This document shows, in pieces, positions 26,024-33,500 of a stretch of DNA of 64,000 bases; positions within the stretch are counted from its first letter, which is position 1, and every line of letters begins with the position of its first letter. A program made the translations under genes and the position numbers. The stretch covers positions 19,362-83,361 of the forward strand of contig CAZSHA010000002.1 of assembly GCA_964606575.1 (NCBI GenBank). Direction: 5' to 3'. A model generated the notes under the pieces. The model saw only the letters and a list, made by a program, of their open reading frames with translations, was not told the origin of the DNA and searched no databases. This stretch comes from RGIG4576 sp964606575. GTDB lineage: Bacteria > Bacteroidota > Bacteroidia > Bacteroidales > Muribaculaceae.

Positions 26024-27412
26024 TCAGTTTACAACACCTAGTATTTCGCTTCTTACTATATGTATCGGTTTTATCCCCGATCGCACTTCAAGATAGTTCC
26101 CCAGTTTACGTTGCTCAGGAAGACTCATCGTCCCGTTTAGCTTTACAATGGCGAGATTCACGGTGTCGGTCTTGTTTGTCGCCATTGAGCAAAACACGTT
26201 CTTGCTTAGTGCAATATCTTTCACTTTCGGGAAAAGCACTTTAATCTCTGGAGCCAGTTGGCTTGATAACCTTTCAAACTCTGTTGCGGTCTGAATCTGT
26301 GTGCGTAACGAGTCTAATTGTTCTGACTGCATGGCGATTTTCTTTTGATTGTCGGCATAAATCTCATTAAACATCGAAGTTGTGATTTCTTTTGAGTCTA
26401 ATGGGTTCATCGCGCCTATCGAAACTCCTTGGCTAATGCTGAGTACTGTACCATGAAGCCATCGGTTCTTGTCCATTTTTTTAATCATCGCCATACGCAG
26501 AGAATCAGTGTTGAGCTTTTCGCCAATAAGTGTCACGTTGATGTATTTTTTCCCATCTTTAACTCCTGCATCTCTTTTTAGCACTTGTGTGTTAGGAAAT
26601 ACAAACTCTTCGCTGATGAAATTATTGGCACTATTCACGAAATAACTATCCCTTATCATATAGAAAGTTAGCCATATACTTGGTAACAAAGTTACAATAA
26701 TTATCAGATAAACATACTTTTTCACCTGCTTTTTTATGTTGTCGTTAACATAATTGCGAGGTTTGAATTTCATCAACTTCACCCCGACCGTTGTCGCATA
26801 TCCTATGAAAATGGAATTTATCAAAAACAGGTAGAATGCTCCGAAGAAGTAATGTAGTTGCCATGTAGCAAGACCATAGCCGGCGGTACACAATGGCGGC
26901 ATCAAAGCCGTAGCTATCGCTACACCGGGAATCACGTTGCCCTTTTTCTTGCATGTGATTGCCACGATGCCGGCAAGTCCGCCAAAAAATCCGATAAGCA
27001 CATCATATATTGACGGAGATGTGCGTGCGAGTAGTTCGGAACGCCCTTCGCTCACAGGCGAGATTAAGAAATACAGCGTTGATGCAAGCACGCTGAAAAT
27101 TGCGGCTACAGCAAGGTTGCGGAACGAGCGTTTGATAAGATCGAAGTCGTAAGTGCCTACACCGAACCCTATTCCTATAATAGGTCCCATGAGTGGCGAT
27201 ATGAGCATAGCGCCTATTATCACGGCAGCCGAGTTGGTGTTCAGACCCAGCGAGGCGATGAAGATTGCTATAATCAGGATGATAATGTTAGCCCCCTTGA
27301 ATGAAACGCCGTCCATGACGGCTTGTTCAGCCATACGCTCATCGTCAAGGTCGCCAGACAAGTCGAAATAGCTCTGCAAATAAGTTTTAAGTCTTGTAAA
27401 TAATTGTGCCAT
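26024..27412 (-). CDS. DUF389 family membrane protein
   Basis: 462 residues. The family signature GANIIILIIAIFIASLGLN followed by AAVIIGAMLISPLMGPIIGIG (about 35-80) is clear; six or so spans run to about residue 245 (LLPSIWLTFYMI). A soluble domain of about 210 residues follows, with a coiled-coil stretch (NQKKIAMQSEQLDSLRTQIQ split near 340-360). DUF389 proteins are of unknown function; transport or signalling are guesses. I use the Met at 27412 (MAQLFTRLKTYLQSYFDLS). Confidence 0.88.
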   Translation of the reverse strand: MAQLFTRLKTYLQSYFDLSGDLDDERMAEQAVMDGVSFKGANIIILIIAIFIASLGLNTNSAAVIIGAMLISPLMGPIIGIGFGVGTYDFDLIKRSFRNLAVAAIFSVLASTLYFLISPVSEGRSELLARTSPSIYDVLIGFFGGLAGIVAITCKKKGNVIPGVAIATALMPPLCTAGYGLATWQLHYFFGAFYLFLINSIFIGYATTVGVKLMKFKPRNYVNDNIKKQVKKYVYLIIIVTLLPSIWLTFYMIRDSYFVNSANNFISEEFVFPNTQVLKRDAGVKDGKKYINVTLIGEKLNTDSLRMAMIKKMDKNRWLHGTVLSISQGVSIGAMNPLDSKEITTSMFNEIYADNQKKIAMQSEQLDSLRTQIQTATEFERLSSQLAPEIKVLFPKVKDIALSKNVFCSMATNKTDTVNLAIVKLNGTMSLPEQRKLGNYLEVRSGIKPIHIVRSEILGVVN

Positions 27413-27460
27413 AGCCGTCAATGTTTATGTTGATGGCACGCTTAGCGGCAATCGTGGTTA

Positions 27461-27973
27461 TCAGCTACGCAAAAGACTCAGCATATCCATCACCTCATAG
27501 CAAGACAACTTGCGACGCTCTTTAAGCGTGCTTACGAAATTATTAACAAGTTCCTGCACTTGATAGTTTGACAACAATCGGGATAGATAACTGTAAGATT
27601 TATTAAAAATCTGCTCAACCTCGTCGGCTTCGAGTTGGCATGTGCGTTTTCCCTCTTCGCATGCGGCTTTCAGCACCTGCATGCGGATGGTATGGTCAAG
27701 TTCTTTATGCTCGTGGCACATCTTGCGGCACATTACATCGGCAAGCACCAGCCCTATGGTGAGTTGGTAATGTTCTAAAATGCGTTGCCATGAGTTGCGG
27801 GCAGAGAGGATGGTGTTGCCAGTGAAATAATATCTTGGAGAGAACTCAACGCAGTCAAGCCCCTCACCCTCCAGCGAAATGTGGTTGAAAAGGTCGTCGG
27901 CATCGAATATAGCCAAACCTATAGCCATACCAGTCACACCATAACACTTATCATCCTCGTCAAGATATTTCAT
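27461..27973 (-). CDS. conserved hypothetical protein
   Basis: 170 residues from MKYLDEDDKCYGVTGMAIG; the frame remains open upstream but MKYLDEDD is the natural start. Mostly alpha-helical and soluble: a long acidic N-terminal section (AIFDADDLFNHISLEGEGLDCVEF), several Cys/His (VMCRKMCHEHKEL), and a C-terminal helical repeat ending SCYEVMDMLSLLRS. I do not recognise a domain. Not linked by a short gap to DUF389 (about 50 bases away). Confidence 0.6.
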   Translation of the reverse strand: MKYLDEDDKCYGVTGMAIGLAIFDADDLFNHISLEGEGLDCVEFSPRYYFTGNTILSARNSWQRILEHYQLTIGLVLADVMCRKMCHEHKELDHTIRMQVLKAACEEGKRTCQLEADEVEQIFNKSYSYLSRLLSNYQVQELVNNFVSTLKERRKLSCYEVMDMLSLLRS

Positions 27974-28054
27974 GCGTTTGATTTTTTTTGCATAATTACT
28001 CTTTTTAATCCTAAGAATAAACAAAAGCCGTCAGTTCGATAGTCGGAAAGGCCA

Positions 28055-28219
28055 TTATAGTGGTCGCTCACCGTCGGGTGTCGATTGCTCCTTTTCTTTA
28101 GCAATCTTCTCTTTGTAGGCTTGCAACTGTTTACGCCAAGCGGCACGTTTTGCCGCTTCCTTTGCCGCTTTTGCTTTCAAATATTCCTCGTATTGATTTT
28201 CGATGTAATTGTCAGCCAT
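28055..28219 (-). CDS. small Ala/Lys/Glu-rich helical protein
   Basis: 54 residues from MADNYIENQYEEYLKAKAAK. One long amphipathic, highly charged helix (AAKEAAKRAAWRKQLQAYKE) and a Pro-containing tail. The apparent longer frame upstream runs into the tRNA-Pro gene and is not real. Small helical proteins of this type (often annotated with unknown function) are common in Bacteroidales; no role can be assigned. Confidence 0.55.
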   Translation of the reverse strand: MADNYIENQYEEYLKAKAAKEAAKRAAWRKQLQAYKEKIAKEKEQSTPDGERPL

Positions 28220-28278
28220 TATAGTATAAATGTGAAAAAGAGTTGATACTATTGCAGTCAACTCTCCGTCATTTGAAG

Positions 28279-28351
28279 TCGGGGTGACAAGACTCGAACT
28301 TGCGGCCTCTACGTCCCGAACGTAGCGCGCTACCAACTGCGCCACACCCCG
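28279..28351 (-). tRNA. tRNA-Pro (anticodon CGG)
   Basis: 73 nt. Acceptor CGGGGTG pairs with CACCCCG, discriminator A; D-arm GGCGCAGTTGGTAGCGC; anticodon arm CTACG-TTCGGGA-CGTAG with anticodon CGG; T-arm AAGTTCGAGTCTT. CCA not encoded. A CAAAGATA box (28374-28381; minus-strand TATCTTTG) with CAAA at 28404-28407 gives a promoter, though with a long 22-base spacer. Confidence 0.95.
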
Positions 28352-28450
28352 CCGAAAATTTCATTTCCGCCCACAAAGATACACAAAATATTAAGTTTTT
28401 AATCAAAAAGTTGTTTTGTATTTTTTGATATGAAAAAAGAAATGGAATTA

Positions 28451-28482
28451 TTGTAGTAAAAAGTTCTTTTTGTGTATTTTTG
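28451..28482 (+). promoter_or_regulatory. promoter for the leader/ncRNA before the membrane-machine operon
   Basis: TATTTTTG at 28475-28482 matches TAnnTTTG; TTG at 28451-28453 is a partial -33 element with 21-base spacing. Transcription would start near 28488. No other convincing promoter lies between the terminator at 28791 and the first operon gene at 28848. Confidence 0.5.
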
Positions 28483-28487
28483 CAAAT

Positions 28488-28791
28488 GCATATCGCTTGC
28501 AGAAGCCTGATGTGGGTAATGTGGGTGGGTGTGAAATATTTTTAGAAAGCGTTTACTTACGCTCTTTCTTGGCTTTTCGAAATCTGGTAAATTTCAATTG
28601 GAGTCAAGAATGAAGCAACAGTAGATGTCTATGTGGAGATGTATATTGATTATCAATTGACATGAGAATGCCAATTGGGGCTATATACAACATTCTGCGT
28701 GAGGCTTCTGCGTTGCTCATTCTACTCCAATGGGCATACCAGAGCCTCGAAAAGCGGGATGAGCAACAAGTACAGACTCTCACGCTTTTTT
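28488..28791 (+). ncRNA. structured leader or independent ncRNA candidate
   Basis: The 496-base gap between tRNA-Pro and the operon holds at least three foldable stems downstream of the promoter. GAAAGCGT/ACGCTCTTTC forms a hairpin at about 28546-28569. TTGGCT/AGTCAA encloses GAAAT/ATTTC at about 28569-28607. GCGTGAG (28697-28703) and GTTGCTCAT pair with ATGAGCAAC and CTCACGC (28779-28785) to form a long closing hairpin, followed by six T. Either it is a separate non-coding RNA or an attenuating leader for the operon that begins 57 bases later. I do not recognise the family with certainty. Confidence 0.5.
28697..28791 (+). terminator. intrinsic terminator just upstream of the operon
   Basis: Perfect 7-base closing stem GCGTGAG/CTCACGC, a 9-base inner stem GTTGCTCAT/ATGAGCAAC with a large apical loop, and T6 (28786-28791). 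It stands between the only good promoter and the first gene, so the operon would be read by antitermination or read-through unless a weak promoter exists. Confidence 0.6.
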
Positions 28792-28847
28792 ATTTATGCT
28801 CGAATCAGGGGAAAGTCTATAGAGCCTTAAATATCGTAGGATAACAC

Positions 28848-30041
28848 ATGAAACTGAAACTGTTGAATGCTATTACTTGTTTATTTTTATCTGTTTGGTT
28901 TTTTAGTTGTACTTCTGAATTTATTGAAGTCAGCTCGAACCCTGTAAAGTCACCAATTAGTGCAACAAAGTTCACTTTAAAGGTGTTTTTAGAAAACTCT
29001 GGGAGTATGGATGGCTATATGTGTGACGGCTCTCATTTAAAAGATGCAATGTATTCATATTTAAGCGATTTAAATCAATATGCTGATACTACGGAACTGA
29101 ATTATATTAATAATAAGAAAATTCCCTTTGATAAGGGCTTGGAACAGTATGTAAAAACATTAAATCCAAAATCTTTTCGAGAAGCTGGCGGTGATCGTTC
29201 CAATTCAGATATAGGAAAAATGATAAATGATGTAGTCAAAGAAGTGTCTGACACTTCAATCTGTTTGTTTGTGTCAGATTGCATCTTGGATTTGCGTGTA
29301 GAGGATGCTCAAAACTTTCTGAATACTTGCAAGATTTCAATAAAAAACTCAATTGTAGAGGGGAGAAAACGAATACCAAATCTTGCTGTGATGGTGATCA
29401 AACTAACATCGGATTTTAACGGTAAATATTTTTATCCAAATAAACAAGTAGAGATGTTGAAACAAGTGAAAAGACCCTATTATATATGGGTCTTAGGAAA
29501 TAGCAATATAATAGCAGATTTTAATTCTAAGGTATCTTTGTTTGATTTGAGTGAATATGGTTTTGAAAATCATATTTCTTTTGTTGGTAAAAATGAAGTT
29601 CCTTTTGAAATAAAGAATAAATATGGTGTATCAAATACATTAACTCTTTCCAATGGTAATTACATCGCGACAATAAAAGCTGATTTTAGAGCGACATTAC
29701 AGCCTGATAGCGTAATACAAAACCTCTCAAATTATTCGTTCGAAAATCCTTTGATATCAATAGAATCAATAAAACAAATTGAAACACAGAATAGCATTTA
29801 TACACATGAAATCACCTTTAAGATACCTAAGAATTCAAATATAATGGGGGATGATGCTCTAGTGCTACAATCCCCAAAAATATCAGAATGGGTTTATGAT
29901 TCCAATGATGAGTCGGGCGCAGACATTAAAAATAATTTATCTAAGACTACAGGTCTTAAATATCTTATTGAAGGCATTGCAGATGCTTATAAAAAAGATA
30001 AAATAATAACAAGTTGTAAGTTTAACATTAAACACAAATAA
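28848..30041 (+). CDS. vWA-like lipoprotein, first gene of the membrane-machine operon
   Basis: 397 residues, predicted lipoprotein (LFLSVWFFSC, lipid Cys21). The domain starting at residue 42 looks like von Willebrand factor A: a first strand FTLKVFLENSGSMDGYM in which the MIDAS D-x-S-x-S reads E49-N50-S51-G52-S53, SNSDIG about 118-123 as the second metal loop, and ICLFVSDCILD (about 138-148) as the strand with the third metal Asp. The Asp-to-Glu change in the first motif is unusual. A second beta-rich region (270-345) follows. vWA domains bind partners through a metal ion. It is followed by the membrane protein after 3 bases. Family assignment rests on motifs and is not certain. Confidence 0.6.
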   Translation: MKLKLLNAITCLFLSVWFFSCTSEFIEVSSNPVKSPISATKFTLKVFLENSGSMDGYMCDGSHLKDAMYSYLSDLNQYADTTELNYINNKKIPFDKGLEQYVKTLNPKSFREAGGDRSNSDIGKMINDVVKEVSDTSICLFVSDCILDLRVEDAQNFLNTCKISIKNSIVEGRKRIPNLAVMVIKLTSDFNGKYFYPNKQVEMLKQVKRPYYIWVLGNSNIIADFNSKVSLFDLSEYGFENHISFVGKNEVPFEIKNKYGVSNTLTLSNGNYIATIKADFRATLQPDSVIQNLSNYSFENPLISIESIKQIETQNSIYTHEITFKIPKNSNIMGDDALVLQSPKISEWVYDSNDESGADIKNNLSKTTGLKYLIEGIADAYKKDKIITSCKFNIKHK

Positions 30042-30044
30042 ATT

Positions 30045-30482
30045 ATGGGTGAATTTTTTGGAAGCATGTATTGTTGGTTTGAAGATTTTTTTGGTCTTGA
30101 GTTAGCCAACTATTTATGGGGGATTTCATCCTCAACATCAACGAGTAATTCTTTTATAGGTATCGGGTTATCTATGTTTGGGGTTAGTCTAGCTGTGGTG
30201 TTAATATTTTATTATGTCTTGAATCATCCCAAATTGAACAATTGGTGGGGATGGAGTATCTTTTTAGTAATTAATGCTATTGTTAACTTTATTATTGGTT
30301 ATCAATGGGTTAAAGTATGCTGCAATAAGGCAGGTGAATTAGGTATTCACGACACACAATTATGTTATTTTGGAGTTTCTAATATGTTATTATCAATATT
30401 AGTGTTCTTTGTGTTTTCTTTTATAGTTAAGTGGTGGAGTACAAACTGTTCTCGAGCGCCATTCTCTCATAAAATCTTATAA
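30045..30482 (+). CDS. small polytopic membrane protein of the operon
   Basis: 145 residues with three clear spans: about 38-60 (IGIGLSMFGVSLAVVLIFYYVL), 69-88 (GWSIFLVINAIVNFIIGY) and 109-129 (VSNMLLSILVFFVFSFIV). N terminus rich in aromatic residues (MYCWFEDFFGLELANYLWG). No known family seen. It lies 3 bases from both neighbours, the vWA-like lipoprotein and the tubulin-like gene, so it is likely an obligatory inner-membrane part of the same complex. Confidence 0.75.
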   Translation: MGEFFGSMYCWFEDFFGLELANYLWGISSSTSTSNSFIGIGLSMFGVSLAVVLIFYYVLNHPKLNNWWGWSIFLVINAIVNFIIGYQWVKVCCNKAGELGIHDTQLCYFGVSNMLLSILVFFVFSFIVKWWSTNCSRAPFSHKIL

Positions 30483-30485
30483 ATT

Positions 30486-31880
30486 ATGTCAAAGATATTT
30501 GTTTTCGGTATTGGAGGAACTGGTTCTCGAGTACTAAGGTCATTAACTATGATGTTGGCTTCTGGTGTAAAATTTGGAGCATCAGAGATTGTTCCTATTA
30601 TAATTGACCCTGATGCATCTAATGCGGATTTAACAAGGACTGTAGCTCTAATGAATAACTATTCTGCTATTAACAACAAGTTGAATTTCAGCAATGATAA
30701 TAAGAATAAGTTTTTCCGTACAAAAATAGAGAGCATAATGCCTAATTATACATTGCGAATAAATGATACCGATGACCGATCGTTTAAGCAATTTATAAAT
30801 TATGCATCAATGTCTAAATCGAATCAAGCATTGACTAAAATGCTTTTTTCAAATAAAAATTTAGAATCATCTATGGAAGTTGGATTCAAAGGGAATCCAA
30901 ATATAGGCAGTGTAGTTCTTAACCAAATTGCTCATTCTGATGATTTTGTTGATTTTGCTAATTCATTTAGTGACGGAGATAAAATTTTCATTATTAGTTC
31001 AATTTTTGGGGGTACAGGAGCTAGTGGATTTCCTTTGTTGTTGAAAACACTTCGGGAAGGAACACACTTTCCTAATTATAATTTAATAAATAGTGCAGAA
31101 ATAGGTGCAATTACTATTTTACCATATTTTAAGGTTAGACGAGATGATAATAGTGAGGTAGATTCTTCTACTTTCATATCGAAAACTAAATCAGCTTTAG
31201 CTTATTATGAGAATAATATTAGTAGGAATGGTATTATAAATGCATTGTATTATTTAGCTGATGATGTTACAAATACTTATGAGAACCATGAAGGAGGTTC
31301 TTCTCAATTAAATGCTGCACATTTAATCGAGTTTTTAGGAGCTACAGCTATTGTTGATTTTTCAAATACGACATTTAGCATTCCAAGTAATATGGAATTG
31401 GGCATTAAAGAAACAGACGGTGTTGTCTCTTTTGATTCTTTTTATCGCAAGTTGTATGATATGCTATTTAATCCATTAGTTCAATTTACGATGACATCTA
31501 ATGCTTTAACTTATAAGATAGATACATATCAGTCAAATACGTTCAATGCTAATAACGGGAATTTTGAAGATTTGTATTCAAGTTCGTTTTTTAGTGATTT
31601 GTCCTCTTTTTTCAAGAAATATTTAGAATGGTTAGACGAGATGAAGAAAAACAAGAGATCGCTTGATTTATTTAATCTTGATTGTAAAGACAAACCGTTT
31701 GATCTTGTCACAGGAATAAGACCCAGAAAGATATTGAATTACTTATCTGATTATAATTTGATTACAGCACGATTAAACGCTGAGGTTAAAAATTGTAGAA
31801 GTAAAGGAGTAGAAAATAAATTCCTAGAAATGTTTTACTTAGGAACAGAAAGATTGATTTCGGAAAAACTAAAAAAATAA
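30486..31880 (+). CDS. tubulin/FtsZ-like GTPase
   Basis: 464 residues, soluble. The N terminus MSKIFVFGIGGTGSRVLRSL has the G-rich nucleotide loop (GIGGTGS, 8-14), and FIISSIFGGTGASGFPLLL (168-186) contains the tubulin signature (GGTGASG, 175-181, matching the T4 loop GGGTGTG of FtsZ). IIIDPDASNADL (38-49) fits the T2/T3 region. The pattern matches the 'Tubulin_2'/FtsZ-like family described in bacterial operons with vWA proteins. Such proteins may form GTP-driven filaments. The C-terminal half (300-464) is helical and unlike FtsZ. The N-terminal motif alone could suggest a ThiF-type Rossmann fold, but the second motif favours tubulin. Confidence 0.75.
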   Translation: MSKIFVFGIGGTGSRVLRSLTMMLASGVKFGASEIVPIIIDPDASNADLTRTVALMNNYSAINNKLNFSNDNKNKFFRTKIESIMPNYTLRINDTDDRSFKQFINYASMSKSNQALTKMLFSNKNLESSMEVGFKGNPNIGSVVLNQIAHSDDFVDFANSFSDGDKIFIISSIFGGTGASGFPLLLKTLREGTHFPNYNLINSAEIGAITILPYFKVRRDDNSEVDSSTFISKTKSALAYYENNISRNGIINALYYLADDVTNTYENHEGGSSQLNAAHLIEFLGATAIVDFSNTTFSIPSNMELGIKETDGVVSFDSFYRKLYDMLFNPLVQFTMTSNALTYKIDTYQSNTFNANNGNFEDLYSSSFFSDLSSFFKKYLEWLDEMKKNKRSLDLFNLDCKDKPFDLVTGIRPRKILNYLSDYNLITARLNAEVKNCRSKGVENKFLEMFYLGTERLISEKLKK

Positions 31881-31888
31881 TTTAGATT

Positions 31889-33445
31889 ATGTCAAAGATA
31901 TTTCGATTATATAAAGAAGGAACAGAAACATACGAAGACTGGAATAACAGCCCAGCATTTCCGTATAATTCAACTAGCCGTGATACAATTGAAGACCCAG
32001 ATGGTGCTACTGCGAGCCATGAAATAACTTCAATTCCGTCGCCTTTTGCTAGAATTGACCTAGTTAAGACAGCATTTAAGGAGGTTTGTAAACTTGATAA
32101 AGAAACAAGAAGAGTTGCTCTTGATGGTGATACCATATTCCATAAAATGGTTTCAGATACATTAGATGTGGCTGAAATATTCTTTAATATAGATAAATTC
32201 AAGGGGAAAATAGAAGTTCTAAAATGGGAACCAAATACAATGCTTTCAGAGTTGGAATATTCTGATACTTTAGGGCATAAATATTTAGCAGATGCTCTTC
32301 GTAAGTATTTGAAATCTGATGCAGAAACATATAACTTTGACAAGCTGAAGAATATATATTTGCTTAACTATATTCAAGGGCCAGATGAATTAAATATTAT
32401 TGGAGCTACTTCTCCAGCAACTCTGTTCTTTAGTAATGCGAATGATTTGAATTATATCGATGATATTTTCTTTGGCGAAGATAAACCGTTTGATACAGAT
32501 TATCAACCGCTTTATAAAAGAGATTTTGAATTTGTAAAATACCTTTTTGCTTTAAGAAAGAGCATTGAAAATTTTGCGGAGCTATTTCCTGAGTTTGATA
32601 ATTATTTATCTAAAACATTTTCAGAAATAAAAGACAACCTTAAAAGACAAGAACTATTAAATATTTCATCAATAGAATTAGAACAGTATGCAACAATATC
32701 TGTTGAAGACGTCCAGCAGAATGATATTGTTGAGGTTTTGGGGCATACTTTATATAAGAAATCTAGAACTGTTTCAGTTTTAAAGAGTGATTTTAGAATA
32801 AAAGTATCTAAGGATGTCGATGATACGCCTTTAGTACTTCCTGTTGAGTCTGGAAATAGATACAGTGATTTACAATACATGTCAGGTAAATGGGGTAATA
32901 CAAATGCAGCACCATTTTCAGATGCTGAAACAGATTTATCGAAACGAATTTTGCCTTTTGATGGCTCTATTCTCCCATATCTTACCATAAGCGATTTTCT
33001 TGAGGATACTATAATCCGTGTACCGCATACACTAAACTCGGAAAATTATTTTAATGGTAATATTAGAATAGATGAAAAGGAATTATCATATCTTCTTCCA
33101 ATAAAACCTTTACTGTTTAAATATTTCACTATAGATGAAATAAAGGGTTCAATGAAAGATGGCAAAAGCATGTTAGACATGGAAACTCTAGCTGGAAATT
33201 CTGGGGTTAAAGTGACTTTAAGAATACCAATAGAAGGCAATAATAAGATTCCATATATTGAATATACCCGTTTATATTACAATAATAGAGCTGCTGATAT
33301 TCAATTTAATGAAGGAGGTATGACTGAGTTTAAATTCACAGGTTTTATTATGCCTCAAATTAAATTCAATAACGACCTTGATGCTATATACAACATATCT
33401 TGTATGCAATCGGCAACAGGCAAAAAACAAGTTTACTTTCTATAA
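31889..33445 (+). CDS. 518-residue protein of unknown function, probably the N-terminal part of the Hsp70-like protein
   Basis: Soluble, no signal peptide or span; acidic N-terminal half with long helices (FVKYLFALRKSIENFAELF) and a beta-rich C-terminal half (TLRIPIEGNNKIPYIEYTRL). No known motif. It overlaps the next open frame by 68 bases. Dropping one A from the A6 run at 33422-33427 would make both frames continuous (about 1135 residues), giving ...SATGKNKFTFYKGYEKIL... across the junction. All other gaps in the operon are a few bases, whereas the next likely separate start would be 55 bases away. I therefore suspect a frameshift; a two-gene arrangement remains possible. Confidence 0.65.
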   Translation: MSKIFRLYKEGTETYEDWNNSPAFPYNSTSRDTIEDPDGATASHEITSIPSPFARIDLVKTAFKEVCKLDKETRRVALDGDTIFHKMVSDTLDVAEIFFNIDKFKGKIEVLKWEPNTMLSELEYSDTLGHKYLADALRKYLKSDAETYNFDKLKNIYLLNYIQGPDELNIIGATSPATLFFSNANDLNYIDDIFFGEDKPFDTDYQPLYKRDFEFVKYLFALRKSIENFAELFPEFDNYLSKTFSEIKDNLKRQELLNISSIELEQYATISVEDVQQNDIVEVLGHTLYKKSRTVSVLKSDFRIKVSKDVDDTPLVLPVESGNRYSDLQYMSGKWGNTNAAPFSDAETDLSKRILPFDGSILPYLTISDFLEDTIIRVPHTLNSENYFNGNIRIDEKELSYLLPIKPLLFKYFTIDEIKGSMKDGKSMLDMETLAGNSGVKVTLRIPIEGNNKIPYIEYTRLYYNNRAADIQFNEGGMTEFKFTGFIMPQIKFNNDLDAIYNISCMQSATGKKQVYFL

Positions 33446-33500
33446 AGGTTATGAGAAAATATTGGTGAAATCTTGTGCTTGCCGTAATGAGGAGCAAGGG

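Noticed and set aside
28279..28351. tRNA-Pro as the attachment site of an integrated island
   Set aside because: The island lies on the 5' side of the tRNA, no duplicated tRNA 3' end is seen on its far side, and no integrase is present.
28662..28844. A 60-codon open frame in front of the vWA-like gene
   Set aside because: It runs through the long hairpin and terminator; its composition is set by the RNA stems and it lacks a plausible protein pattern.
30486..30540. ThiF/E1-type Rossmann enzyme for the GIGGTGS protein
   Set aside because: The second glycine motif GGTGASG at residues 175-181 and lack of ThiF catalytic Cys context fit tubulin-like proteins better.
33422..33428. A AAA AAC slippery heptamer that could cause programmed -1 frameshifting
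   Set aside because: Its phase would move ribosomes from the downstream frame to the upstream one. The fusion needs +1 (or -2) from the upstream frame, so this site does not explain it.
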